Notes under the pieces: model-generated | What the model was told of the DNA's origin: nothing | Databases searched by the model: none | Seen by the model: the letters and a program-made list of their open reading frames with translations, nothing else | Made by a program: the position numbers and the translations under genes | NCBI RefSeq assembly: GCF_021390395.1 | Contig: NZ_JAJUWT010000020.1 | Span: 62,001 to 126,000, forward strand | Reading direction: 5' to 3' | DNA from: Saccharothrix sp. S26 | GTDB lineage: Bacteria > Actinomycetota > Actinomycetes > Mycobacteriales > Pseudonocardiaceae | Length of the DNA stretch: 64,000 bases | Part shown: positions 43,480-51,998 of the stretch, in pieces | Layout of the letters: the number at the start of each line of letters is the position of its first letter | How positions within the stretch are numbered: position 1 is the stretch's first letter

Positions 43480-44976
43480 CTACTTGATCGCCTTGATCAG
43501 CTCGTCGATGTCCTTCGGCTCCAGACCGCGCATCAGCGTCAGGAACAGCTCGCTGTAGGTGCGGAACGGGCTGACGTACCACTTGCCGTCGACCTCGGTG
43601 GCGACCACGCCGACGCCGTCCTTGAGCACCTGGGCGCCGATGCGGGCGATCACGTCGACCGCGGCCGCCGGGATGTCTCCGCCGCCCTGCTGCTCGACCA
43701 GCTGCGTGATCTCGTCCGCGCACAGCCGCTGCGACTGGCCCTGGACCGTGGCGCTGTAGCAGTCGCCGTCCCGGCTGATCTCGACCGTCTCGCCCTCGGC
43801 CTCGACGACCAGCTTGCGGATGGTGAGCTGCGTGCCGCCCTTGACGTCCTTCGAGTCGGTCTCCAGCTCGACCAGCTTCGCGCCGGTGGCGGGCGTCTTG
43901 CCGACCTGGTCGAGGATGACCGGGCCGACGTCGTGCAGCACGCCCATCTCGTCGGGCGGCAGCAGCGCGATGACACCCTCGATGTCGCCCTCGAACGCCT
44001 TCTCGACCAACTGCTTCGCGGCGTCGTCCGCCGAGGCCGCGCCCGCCGGCGCGATGCCCTGGGCGGGCCACTTCAGGTCCTCTTCCTCCAGCGCGGCGTG
44101 CGCGATGGTGTAGAAGAGGCTCGGGTACCACTCGTCGCCGACCTTGATGGTGGCGATGCCGATCGGCTTGCCGCCGCGGTCGGCCTTCTCCTTGGCGAAG
44201 TCCAGCGTCTCGGTCTCGGTGCCGGCCTTCTGCAGGTCCGCGCCGAGCGCGTCGACCAGCTTGTCGGTCAACGGGATCTGCTTGACGTCCGAGGTGATCG
44301 TGATCTTGCCCTCGACCACCTTGTTGATCGTCAGGTGGTCGTTGACCTTCTCCGCGGCGGCGTCGTCGAACTTGATGCCCTCGCTCTTGATCTGCACGCC
44401 GGTGAGCTTGTTCGGGTCGGCGTCGGGCTTGAGGATCTCCAGCCGCTTGGCCTCGCTGACCGTGGCCTCGGTGTAGTCCTTGCTCAGCTTGGCCTCGGCG
44501 GGGGCCAGGCCGTTCATGATGCCCAGGACGTCACCGCTGCCCAGCGCGCTGAGCAGGTTGTTCGCCGCGGTGGACGGGCTCTCGGAGCCCGCGGCCACGT
44601 CGTCGGAGCTGCGCAGCGCCCACACCGTGGCGACCGTGCCCGCGGCCAGCGCCAGGACGGCGACGACCGCGGTGACGATCAGGCCGGTGCGCTTCTTCTT
44701 CGGCGGCTCACCACCCGCGAAGCCGTACGGCGCCTGGCCGTAGGGCTGCTGGCCGTAGGGCTGCCCGTAACCGGGTTGGGGCTGCGGCTGCGCGAAGCCC
44801 TGCGGCCCGGTCTGCGGGTAACCCTGTTGCGGCTGCGGTCCGGTCTGCGGGTAGCCGCCCTGCTGCTGCGGGTAACCCCCCGGCTGCTGACCCTGCTGCG
44901 GGTATCCCCCCTGCGGCTGGCCGTACGGGTTGTTCTGCGGTGGCCATTCGCCTCCGCCGCCACCTGGGTACGTCAC
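43480..44976 (-). CDS. Membrane-anchored protein with Pro/Gln/Gly/Tyr-rich N-terminus
   Basis: 498 residues. The first 90 are low-complexity (repeats of GGYPQQ and GYPQTGPQ), a KKKR stop-transfer patch precedes one transmembrane helix (about 98-120), and the rest lies outside. The extracellular part contains two related units, each ending in a similar strand pattern (IATIKVGDEWYPSLFYTIAH and VVATEVDGKWYVSPFRTYSE). The layout resembles cell-wall-related actinobacterial proteins of unknown function. GTG 44976 follows AGGAGGAG and overlaps the upstream gene stop. Confidence 0.82.
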   Translation of the reverse strand: MTYPGGGGGEWPPQNNPYGQPQGGYPQQGQQPGGYPQQQGGYPQTGPQPQQGYPQTGPQGFAQPQPQPGYGQPYGQQPYGQAPYGFAGGEPPKKKRTGLIVTAVVAVLALAAGTVATVWALRSSDDVAAGSESPSTAANNLLSALGSGDVLGIMNGLAPAEAKLSKDYTEATVSEAKRLEILKPDADPNKLTGVQIKSEGIKFDDAAAEKVNDHLTINKVVEGKITITSDVKQIPLTDKLVDALGADLQKAGTETETLDFAKEKADRGGKPIGIATIKVGDEWYPSLFYTIAHAALEEEDLKWPAQGIAPAGAASADDAAKQLVEKAFEGDIEGVIALLPPDEMGVLHDVGPVILDQVGKTPATGAKLVELETDSKDVKGGTQLTIRKLVVEAEGETVEISRDGDCYSATVQGQSQRLCADEITQLVEQQGGGDIPAAAVDVIARIGAQVLKDGVGVVATEVDGKWYVSPFRTYSELFLTLMRGLEPKDIDELIKAIK

Positions 44977-45455
44977 GGTGCTCCTCCTGGAGTGCTGATC
45001 GCTGTGCGGGATTTCGCGGTGAGCACGGTGATCGCCCCGGCGATCCCCAGCACAGCACCACCGAGGGTCGCCACCGGTCCGGTCAGGCTGATCCCGACCA
45101 GTGCCGCCTCGTTGCCCCCTTGGACGGCGGCAAGTGCCGCCACCGTTCCCGCAATCGTGCCAAACACCAGTGCGAGCCATGCCGCGATTCGGGGAAAACC
45201 TGCCGCCCAAAGCACCACGCAGCACACCGCCAACGGGGTGAGTGCCACCCACGCGCCCCGCACGACCTCGCCCGGCACACCGTCCAACCCGGCGAAACCA
45301 CGCAGAGCGAGCACCTCGTAACTGTTCCTCGCGACCGTCCCGGAGCGCAGCCAGGGCAGGAAGAAACCCGCCACGGCTGTGACCAAACCGATAACTCCCA
45401 GCACCGCACCCGCACGTCGTCTGATGGTCGGCCCCGCCGACGGTGTCCCGCGCAC
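44973..45455 (-). CDS. Small polytopic membrane protein
   Basis: 160 residues with four hydrophobic helices and a short loop (LRSGTVARNSYEVLALRG) after the first, a pattern seen in actinobacterial proteins of unknown function. The 4-bp overlap (GTGA) with the Pro/Gln-rich membrane protein indicates one operon and perhaps one complex. GTG 45455 is the most likely start; the ribosome site is weak. It is divergent from the sirtuin gene. Confidence 0.7.
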   Translation of the reverse strand: MRGTPSAGPTIRRRAGAVLGVIGLVTAVAGFFLPWLRSGTVARNSYEVLALRGFAGLDGVPGEVVRGAWVALTPLAVCCVVLWAAGFPRIAAWLALVFGTIAGTVAALAAVQGGNEAALVGISLTGPVATLGGAVLGIAGAITVLTAKSRTAISTPGGAP

Positions 45456-45491
45456 GCGCCCATGCTCGCAGGCGTGTGGGACGGTGGTGGC

Positions 45492-46226
45492 ATGAGTGCA
45501 CGGGACGTGATGGCCCTCGCCCGGCGGATCACCGCGCTCACCGGCGCGGGGGTGTCGCTGGAGTCGGGCGTGGTGCGGTTCCGGTTCGACGCGGAGTCGT
45601 TCCTGGCCTCGGCGCGCGTGCGGCGCGAGGTGTGGCGGTCCTGGCTGGACGATCCCTTGTGGACGGCCGAGCCGAACGCCGCGCACCGGGCGTTGGCCCG
45701 GTTGCAGCGGGCCGGGCGGGTGCGGTCGCTGCTGACGCAGAACGTCGACGGGCTGCACCAGCGGGCCGGCTCGACGGTGCTGGAGCTGCACGGGTCGATG
45801 ACGCGTGTGGTGTGCGTCTCTTGTGGCGTCACCGGCCCGATGAGCGACGCGCTGGCCCGGGCGCGCGCCGGCGAGGTGCCACCGGACTGCGCGGTGTGCG
45901 GCGGGGTGCTGCGGCCCGCGGCGGTCGCGTTCGGCGAGCCGTTGTCCGACGACGTGGTGCGCGCCGCGCGGATGGCCGTGCTGGACTGCGACGTGATGCT
46001 GGTGGTCGGCACGTCGCTCACGGTCGAGCCCGCCGCCGGGCTGGTGCCGCTGGCGGCGAAGGCGGGCGCGGCCGTGGTGATCTGCGCCCTGGACCCGACG
46101 CCGTACGACTCGCTGGCGGCGGCCGTGGTGCGCGAGCCCGCGTCGTCGGCGTTGCCGGAGCTGGCCGCCGTGCCCGTGGTGGCGACCGGCCCCATCCGCA
46201 CGTGGGGCGACCCCAGCACCTGGTGA
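45492..46226 (+). CDS. Sir2-family NAD-dependent deacylase lacking the DFRG segment
   Basis: 244 residues. LTGAGVSLESG, LLTQNVDGLHQRAGS, VLELHGSM (catalytic His), the zinc Cys pairs (CVSC and CAVC), PAAVAFGEPLSD and VVGTSLTVEPAAG are all sirtuin motifs. After ESG, where homologues have IPDFRG plus about ten more residues of the NAD-binding loop, the sequence goes straight to VVRFRFDAESFLASARVRRE, an in-frame gap of about 15-16 residues. Activity is doubtful. ATG 45492. The carbonic anhydrase gene follows after 63 bp. Confidence 0.87.
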   Translation: MSARDVMALARRITALTGAGVSLESGVVRFRFDAESFLASARVRREVWRSWLDDPLWTAEPNAAHRALARLQRAGRVRSLLTQNVDGLHQRAGSTVLELHGSMTRVVCVSCGVTGPMSDALARARAGEVPPDCAVCGGVLRPAAVAFGEPLSDDVVRAARMAVLDCDVMLVVGTSLTVEPAAGLVPLAAKAGAAVVICALDPTPYDSLAAAVVREPASSALPELAAVPVVATGPIRTWGDPSTW

Positions 46227-46289
46227 CCACCTGATCGTGCTGCGCAACCACCCGTGCGTGGACCGGGAGGGGTGGAAGGGTGTGACGGC

Positions 46290-46853
46290 ATGGGGAGTCA
46301 GCAGTCACCGATCAACCTCCGTGACGCGGTGGTCGTGCCGGGGTTGGTCGACGAGTTGGCCGTGCGCTGGCGGGCCGACCAGTTCAGCGCCCAGGACGAG
46401 GGCCACGGCTGGCGGTTCCGGCCCAGGGGCGAGCACCTGGTGTGCCTGGGCGGGCAGGAGTTCCGGCTGGACAACCTCCACTTCCACCGGCCGAGCGAGC
46501 ACTGGGTGGGCGGCCGGGCGCGTGGCGCGGAGATGCACGCGGTCCACCTCAGGGCGGAGGACGGGCTGCGGGCGTGCGTCGTGGCGGTGTTCGTGGACCT
46601 GGGCGAGCCGGGCCCGTCGGAGGCCAAGCCGCCCAGCGGCATCGACCTGCCGGCGCTGTTCCCGGGCGGCGGCTTCCACCGCTACGAGGGCTCGCTGACC
46701 ACGGGCGAGTTCGACGAGATCGTGAGCTGGGTGGTGATGAACGACCCGGTCCAGGTCGACGACCCGGCCCTGCGCGCCTTCGTCCGCACCCACGCCGACC
46801 ACCCCCGCCCCGTGCAACCGATCAACCGCAGGTTCGTGCTGACGACCGGATGA
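46290..46853 (+). CDS. Compact alpha-class carbonic anhydrase
   Basis: 187 residues. QQSPINLRDAV (family opening), LDNLHFHRPSEHWVGG (two zinc His) and AEMHAVHLRAEDG (third His) are diagnostic; DDPALRAFV and RPVQPINRRFV close the fold. It hydrates CO2 to bicarbonate. Bacterial alpha-class enzymes are normally about 220-250 residues and exported; this one has no signal peptide and begins directly at QSPINL, so it would be cytoplasmic. ATG 46290 follows GGAAGGG. Confidence 0.88.
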   Translation: MGSQQSPINLRDAVVVPGLVDELAVRWRADQFSAQDEGHGWRFRPRGEHLVCLGGQEFRLDNLHFHRPSEHWVGGRARGAEMHAVHLRAEDGLRACVVAVFVDLGEPGPSEAKPPSGIDLPALFPGGGFHRYEGSLTTGEFDEIVSWVVMNDPVQVDDPALRAFVRTHADHPRPVQPINRRFVLTTG

Positions 46854-46872
46854 GGTGCGGGGTGGGCGTCCG

Positions 46873-47748
46873 CTACGCCGGCGCGGCCCTCCACCACTCA
46901 CTGGCGTGTACGCAGACCCGCAGCCAGTCGAGCTCCGGTTGGTTCACGATCATCTCGCCGCCGACGACGGGGATCATGTCCAGGAGCGGACCCAGGTCCA
47001 TGTCACCGAGCTCCGCGACGACCTGCCGCAGCTCGGGGCGGTCGTAGTGCTCGGCCAGGTGGCTCGCCTTGGTGAATCCGGCGGCGACGAACTGGGCTCC
47101 CCAGGTCAACGCGTCCGGTGTGATGGTCAAGGGCTTCCAGCCGTAGCCGCTGTGCAGCAGGGTCGCGGTGGACTCGCCGCGGCGCTGCCGGAACACCAGT
47201 TCTTCGCCGTAGGTGTTCATGAAGTACGACACGTAGTCGGTGGTGTCGAGCCGGTGGCCGCTCCTGCTGCTGAGCGCGTGCCGGATCTCCCCGCGCTCCG
47301 CGATGTACCTGCGCATTCGCGTCACGAACCCGTCGACGGTGTCGACGTTGAGCACCTCGTTCGAGGACACCTTCACCGACCGGACCTCCTCGCCGGCGAT
47401 CTTCGCGGTCCGAAGCTGCTCCGAGGCGTTCGCCCAGTGGAGTTCGTCCGTCTCGGGGTCGTGAACCACGCAGGCCACCGGGACGTTGGTGTTGAGCCAC
47501 GACCGCTCGTGCTGCCTGACTCGCACTCGGTACCCGCTCGCGGCGCGATACGAAGCCCCACCCTTTACTTGCACGGCGATCGTGTCGCCGGTGATCTTCG
47601 AGTCCGCGACGAAGGTGACGTACAGGTCTTCGCCGAAGTCGTTGCGTCCGTCGATCCTGTGCACCACGTGGCCCAGTTCCTGGAGCAGGGCGGTCACTCG
47701 GTTCAGCGCTCGATCCTCGATGACGCGGTTGGGGTGGACCGTGCTCAC
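46873..47748 (-). CDS. DUF4365 domain protein (PD-(D/E)XK nuclease-like)
   Basis: 291 residues. The first 130 match DUF4365: RNDFGEDLYVTFV carries the presumed catalytic Asp, TIAVQVKGGASYR the QxK, and VPVACVVHDPETDELHWANA the last strand. The domain resembles the restriction-endonuclease fold and appears in defence and mobile-element contexts. The rest is unassigned. GTG 47748 follows AGGAG by 6 bp. It is a single gene with no methylase or helicase beside it, and its base composition looks slightly less GC-biased than its neighbours. Confidence 0.75.
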   Translation of the reverse strand: MSTVHPNRVIEDRALNRVTALLQELGHVVHRIDGRNDFGEDLYVTFVADSKITGDTIAVQVKGGASYRAASGYRVRVRQHERSWLNTNVPVACVVHDPETDELHWANASEQLRTAKIAGEEVRSVKVSSNEVLNVDTVDGFVTRMRRYIAERGEIRHALSSRSGHRLDTTDYVSYFMNTYGEELVFRQRRGESTATLLHSGYGWKPLTITPDALTWGAQFVAAGFTKASHLAEHYDRPELRQVVAELGDMDLGPLLDMIPVVGGEMIVNQPELDWLRVCVHASEWWRAAPA

Positions 47749-47843
47749 TCGGCACTCCTGGCGGTCTCCCCCGGCGTCCGGGGTTCGGCGTTGGCGCGTG
47801 CAACGGTAGCCCGGCGAGGTGGTGGTCAATAAGGTCACCTCGT

Positions 47844-49376
47844 ATGCGCGTACCCCTGACTGTCGCCGATTTCCTCTACCGGGCGGAGCAGGTCTTCGCC
47901 GACACCACGGCCTGCGTGGACGAGCCCGGGCAGCCCGCAGAGGCCGTGCCGACCACCACCTACGGGCAGTTCGCGACCCGCGTCCGGGCCTGGCAGGCCG
48001 GGTTCGACGCGCTCGGCCTCGGCGAGGGCGACCGGGTCGCCGTGGTCAGCCACAACTCGGCCCGGCTGCTCGAACTGCTGCACGCGGTGCCCGCCACCGG
48101 GCGCATCGCGGTCCCGGTCAACTTCCGGCTGCGGCCCGACGAGGTGTCCTACATCGTCGAGCACAGCGGCGCGTCCGTGCTGCTCGTGGACCCCGAGCTG
48201 GAGCTGGACGGCGTCACGGCGCGGCACCGGTTCGTGCTCGGCGAGCAGACCGAGGCCGAGCTGATGCGCTTCGACACCGAGCCCCGGCCGTGGCGCGAGC
48301 CCGACGAGGACGCCACCGCCACGATCAACTACACCTCCGGCACGACCGCCCGGCCCAAGGGCGTCCAGATGACCCACCGCAACATCTGGATCAACGCGGT
48401 CACCTTCGCCATGCACGCCCGCGCCTGGGAGCGCGACGTCTACATGCACGTGCTGCCGATGTTCCACTGCAACGGCTGGGGCATGCCCTACGGTTTGGCC
48501 GGCCTCGGCGTCCCGCAGGTCGTGCTGCGCAAGGTCGACGGCACGGAGATCCTCGAGCGGGTCCGCGACCACGGCGTCACGCTGATGTGCGGTGCGCCCG
48601 CCGTGTGGAACGCCGTGCTCGACGCCGCCCAGGAGTGGGACGGCGAGATCCCCGGCCGCGACCGGGTCCGCATCGTCTGCGCGGGCGCGCCGCCGCCCAG
48701 CCGCACGATCGCCCGCGTGGGCGAGGAGCTGGGTTGGGAGTTCCTGCAGCTCTACGGCCTGACCGAGACCTCGCCGCTGTTGACGTTCAACCGCACCCGC
48801 CCGGCCGACAACGCGCTGCCCGCCGAGGAGCGGGCGCGCAAGCTGTCCCGCGCGGGCGCGCCGGGGCTGGGCGTGCGGTTGCGGGTGTCCGAGAGCGGCG
48901 AGGTGCTGGCCCGCGGCAACGTCGTCATGGCCGGCTACTGGGACAACCCCGAGGCCAGCGCCGAGGCGTTGGAGGGCGGCTGGTTCCACACCGGCGACGG
49001 CGGCGAGCTGGACGACGAGGGCCACCTGACGATCTCCGACCGCAAGAAGGACGTGATCATCACCGGCGGCGAGAACGTGTCGTCCATCGAGGTCGAGGAC
49101 GCCCTGTTCAGCCACCCGGCGGTGGCCGAGGCGGCGGTCATCGGCGTGCCGCACGACAAGTGGGGCGAGACGATCAAGGCGCTGGTCGTGCGGGCCGAGG
49201 GCGCGCAGGTCACCGAGGCGGAGCTGATCGCGCACTGCAAGGCCCGGCTCGCCGGCTACAAGGCGCCGACCTCGGTCGAGTTCCGCGACGCCATCCCGCG
49301 CACCGCCACCGGCAAGGTGCAGAAGTTCAAGCTGCGCGAGCCGTACTGGGCCGACCTCGACCGCAAGGTCAACTGA
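47844..49376 (+). CDS. Acyl-CoA synthetase (AMP-forming)
   Basis: 510-residue ANL-superfamily ligase. Motifs: TINYTSGTTARPKGVQMTHR (ATP loop), LQLYGLTETSPL, GGWFHTGDGGELDDEGHLTI (Asp), SDRKKDVIITGGENVSSIEV, and the catalytic Lys in PRTATGKVQKFKL. It activates a medium- or long-chain fatty acid, or an aryl acid, as CoA thioester in the cytoplasm. The closest pattern is actinobacterial FadD-like ligases. ATG 47844. It is followed by a terminator. Confidence 0.93.
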   Translation: MRVPLTVADFLYRAEQVFADTTACVDEPGQPAEAVPTTTYGQFATRVRAWQAGFDALGLGEGDRVAVVSHNSARLLELLHAVPATGRIAVPVNFRLRPDEVSYIVEHSGASVLLVDPELELDGVTARHRFVLGEQTEAELMRFDTEPRPWREPDEDATATINYTSGTTARPKGVQMTHRNIWINAVTFAMHARAWERDVYMHVLPMFHCNGWGMPYGLAGLGVPQVVLRKVDGTEILERVRDHGVTLMCGAPAVWNAVLDAAQEWDGEIPGRDRVRIVCAGAPPPSRTIARVGEELGWEFLQLYGLTETSPLLTFNRTRPADNALPAEERARKLSRAGAPGLGVRLRVSESGEVLARGNVVMAGYWDNPEASAEALEGGWFHTGDGGELDDEGHLTISDRKKDVIITGGENVSSIEVEDALFSHPAVAEAAVIGVPHDKWGETIKALVVRAEGAQVTEAELIAHCKARLAGYKAPTSVEFRDAIPRTATGKVQKFKLREPYWADLDRKVN

Positions 49377-49389
49377 CGGTGGCGACCCT

Positions 49390-49422
49390 CACCCGAGCGG
49401 GGGCTTTTCCCCGCGTCGGGTG
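49390..49422. terminator. Terminator of the acyl-CoA synthetase gene
   Basis: CACCCGA/TCGGGTG plus GCGGGG/CCCCGC stem with one bulged G and the loop GCTTTT, 14 bp after the stop. Confidence 0.72.
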
Positions 49423-49548
49423 TGGCCCATGTGGCTGATGTTCATGCCGGGTCAATTGGAAACGGTGAGGCACGAGTGGCAGAGTCAGCCCGGGTAGCGC
49501 CGTTCGGTGTAACGCCGTGCGGCCGAGTGCGCGGGGAGGGCGGCAGTC

Positions 49549-50844
49549 GTGACTCGTTGGATCATCCCGGTCGTGATCGCGTTGACCACCGCGATGGGCC
49601 CGGCCGCGCACGCCGTGCCGCCACCGCCGCCCAACCCCAGCGACGCCGAGATCAGCGCGGGCCGGCAGGAGGCCGACGCCAAGGCCGCCCGCGTCGGTGA
49701 GCTGACCGGCCGGCTCACCGACGCCGAGGCCCGGCTGCGCGAGCTGACCGACGACGTCGCGTTCAAGCTCGAACTGGCCAACAAGGCGCGCGTCGACCTG
49801 GACACCGCCCGCACCGAGGCCGACCGGGCGCGCCAGGACGCGGACGCCGCGCGGGTGGAGGCCGAGGCCGCCGGCCGGGCCGTCGAGGACGCGCGGGTCC
49901 GGCTGGACGAGTTCGCGGGCGCGAGCTTCGAGCAGGGCAGCGTCGTCGGTTCCGTCTCGGCGTACTTCGGCGCGACCAGCCCGGAGGACCTGCTCGCCCG
50001 CGCACAGCTGTTGCAGGCCGTCAGCGAGTCGAGCCTCGACGCGCTGGACGACGTTGAGCGCAGCCGTGCCGAGCAGGCGAACAAGGACTCCGCCGCCCGC
50101 GCCGCGCTCGACCTGGCCGACCGCAAGCAGGCCGCCGCCGACCAGGCCAAGAGGGACGCGGACGCGGCGCAGTCCGCGGCCGTGCAGGCCCAGCGGGGCC
50201 AGGCGGCCGCCGCGCAGGGCCTCCAGGACGAGAAGTCGCGCGTCGAAGGCGAGCTGGACCAGGCGTTGCACGCGGTCGAAGGGCTGGAGGGCCAACGCGC
50301 CCAGTACGACCGGTGGCTGGACGACAAGCGCCGTGAGGACGAGGAAGCCGCACGTCAGGCCGCGCTCGCCGCCGCCGCGCCGAAACCGCAGGCGCCCCGT
50401 CCCCAACCGGTGGTCGCGCCCGTCGGCGGCAGCGTCGAGACCGTCGTCTCCCGCGCCCTGAGCCAGCTCGGCGTGCGGTACTCGTGGGGCGGCGGCAACT
50501 ACGACGGCCCCACGGTCGGCATCCGCGACGGCGGCGCGGGCGACGCGCACGGCGACTACTACAGCGTCGGCTTCGACTGCTCCGGGCTGATGATGTACGC
50601 GTTCGCGGGCGCCGGCGTCTACCTGCCGCACTACAGCGGCTACCAGTACAACGCGGGCCGCAAGGTGCCGCTGACGCAGGCGCAGCGCGGCGACATGCTG
50701 TTCTGGGGACCGGGCGGCGGCACGCACGTCGCGCTCTACCTCGGCGGCGGGATGATGGTCGAGGCGCCGTACTCCGGCTCGCACGTCCGCATCGCCCCGG
50801 TCCGCTACGCCGGGATCATGCCGTACGCCACGCGGGTGCTGTAG
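49549..50844 (+). CDS. Secreted NlpC/P60 peptidoglycan endopeptidase (RipA-like)
   Basis: 431 residues. The signal peptide (residues 1-23) is followed by a long coiled-coil of Ala/Arg/Asp/Glu (35-275), a Pro/Ala-rich linker, and an NlpC/P60 domain (295-431): ALSQLGVRYSWGG, catalytic Cys in SVGFDCSGLMMYAF, His in GGTHVALYLGGG. It cuts stem peptides in cell-wall turnover and division. GTG 49549 follows GGGGAGGG. Its position between acn and moxR matches mycobacterial ripA. Confidence 0.93.
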   Translation: MTRWIIPVVIALTTAMGPAAHAVPPPPPNPSDAEISAGRQEADAKAARVGELTGRLTDAEARLRELTDDVAFKLELANKARVDLDTARTEADRARQDADAARVEAEAAGRAVEDARVRLDEFAGASFEQGSVVGSVSAYFGATSPEDLLARAQLLQAVSESSLDALDDVERSRAEQANKDSAARAALDLADRKQAAADQAKRDADAAQSAAVQAQRGQAAAAQGLQDEKSRVEGELDQALHAVEGLEGQRAQYDRWLDDKRREDEEAARQAALAAAAPKPQAPRPQPVVAPVGGSVETVVSRALSQLGVRYSWGGGNYDGPTVGIRDGGAGDAHGDYYSVGFDCSGLMMYAFAGAGVYLPHYSGYQYNAGRKVPLTQAQRGDMLFWGPGGGTHVALYLGGGMMVEAPYSGSHVRIAPVRYAGIMPYATRVL

Positions 50845-50847
50845 CCG

Positions 50848-51630
50848 TCACCCCCGGTCGCCCACCGGCTCCAGGCGCAGGGCCCGGACCTCCTCGCGCA
50901 ACGCCCGGATCTCCTCGGCCAGCCGGTCGTCCGCGTCACCGCGCACCGGGGCGGACTCGGACTCCATCGCGCTGCACACGACGGCGATGAACAGGTTCAG
51001 CATGGTGAACGTGCCGACCAGCAGGTAGACCAGGAAGAAGATCCAGGCGAACGGCTGCGTGGCCATCAGGTCGCGCATCACGTCCGACCACCCGTCGCCG
51101 GTGGTGATCTGGAACAACGTCAGCACGGTCGCGCCGAGGTCGCCGAACCGGGGGTCGCCACTGGCGCGGAACAGGTTGATGGCGACCACGCTGCCGACGT
51201 AGAGCATCAGCAGGAGCAGGCCGGACAGCGACAGCAGGCCCGGGATCGACCTCACCAGCGCGGTGACCACGCGGCGCATGCTCGGCACCATCGCGACCAG
51301 CCGCAGCGCCCGCAGGACGCGCAGCGCCCGGACCACGGACAGCGGACCGGCCGCGGGCAGCAGGGCGACGCCGACGACGACGAAGTCGAAGCAGTTCCAC
51401 GGGTCGCGGAAGAACCGCGGCCCGTGCGCGTACAGCCGCGCGGCCAGTTCGAGGACGAAGAGCCCCAGGGCGGCGCCGTCCAGCGCGTCGAACACCTCGC
51501 CGTAGGACGAGGCGAGGGTCGTGGAGGTCTCGCAGCCGAGGGTGATCGCGTTGACCACGATCACCGCGATGACCATCCGCTGGAAGCGCCTGCCGTCCAC
51601 GACGTCGCGGACGCGGTCGCGCAGAGCCAT
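50848..51630 (-). CDS. Voltage-gated cation channel, NaChBac-like
   Basis: 260 residues, six-helix channel subunit. S1 is VIAVIVVNAITLGCET, S4 is VVRALRVLRALRLVAMVPSM with Arg every third position, and the pore loop is TVLTLFQITTGDGWSDVMRD. The C-terminus is a short coiled coil (EEIRALREEVRALRLE) for tetramer assembly. The selectivity filter TGDGW differs from the sodium-selective TLESW and resembles calcium-channel repeats. ATG 51630 follows AGGAGGAG by 7 bp. It is convergent with the NlpC gene, 3 bp apart. Confidence 0.9.
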   Translation of the reverse strand: MALRDRVRDVVDGRRFQRMVIAVIVVNAITLGCETSTTLASSYGEVFDALDGAALGLFVLELAARLYAHGPRFFRDPWNCFDFVVVGVALLPAAGPLSVVRALRVLRALRLVAMVPSMRRVVTALVRSIPGLLSLSGLLLLMLYVGSVVAINLFRASGDPRFGDLGATVLTLFQITTGDGWSDVMRDLMATQPFAWIFFLVYLLVGTFTMLNLFIAVVCSAMESESAPVRGDADDRLAEEIRALREEVRALRLEPVGDRG

Positions 51631-51713
51631 GCCGAACTCCTCCTGCACGGGTGGGGATCTCGCTCGATCGAGCACCGCCCCATCGGCGTGCGGATCGTAC
51701 GGCTTGAGCGAAT

Positions 51714-51998
51714 TCACCTGGTCGAGCGGAAGAATGTCGATTTTGCCCGGGTGTAGTCGTCGTAGTCGTCGTCTCCGGCGTGCGTTTCCGCCGCACGCAG
51801 TTTCGCCGTCTCGTACGCCTCGCGCACGATCGGATAGGCGCGCAGCCGGTCCCGGAAGCGGATGGTCTCCCGCTGCCACGGGTTGCCGAACAGCCGCACG
51901 TGCACGATCGCGGGCTCCGCCGGGTCCGGTCGGAAGTAGAGCCGCTTGCGGTACAGCTCCGCCGGCACGTCCGGGTCGCTGCGCCAGTCATGGGTCAC
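51714..51998 (-). CDS. GrpB family protein, C-terminal part
   Basis: 94 residues from GTG 51998 (HDWRSDPDVPAELYRKRLYF, then VHVRLFGNPWQRETIRFRDR and a TRAKSTFF end). This is the second half of a GrpB nucleotidyltransferase-like domain. The start overlaps the stop of the upstream half (GTGA), so it could be made as a coupled second protein. However, one extra C in the C-run at 52003-52005 would fuse the frames into an uninterrupted domain reading PDSPGVTHDW, so a frameshift is more likely. Confidence 0.65.
   Translation of the reverse strand: MTHDWRSDPDVPAELYRKRLYFRPDPAEPAIVHVRLFGNPWQRETIRFRDRLRAYPIVREAYETAKLRAAETHAGDDDYDDYTRAKSTFFRSTR

Noticed and set aside
49549-50844. Phage lysin reading of the NlpC/P60 gene
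   Set aside because: Signal peptide, long coiled coil, and synteny with acn and moxR indicate a chromosomal RipA-like enzyme; no phage genes are present.
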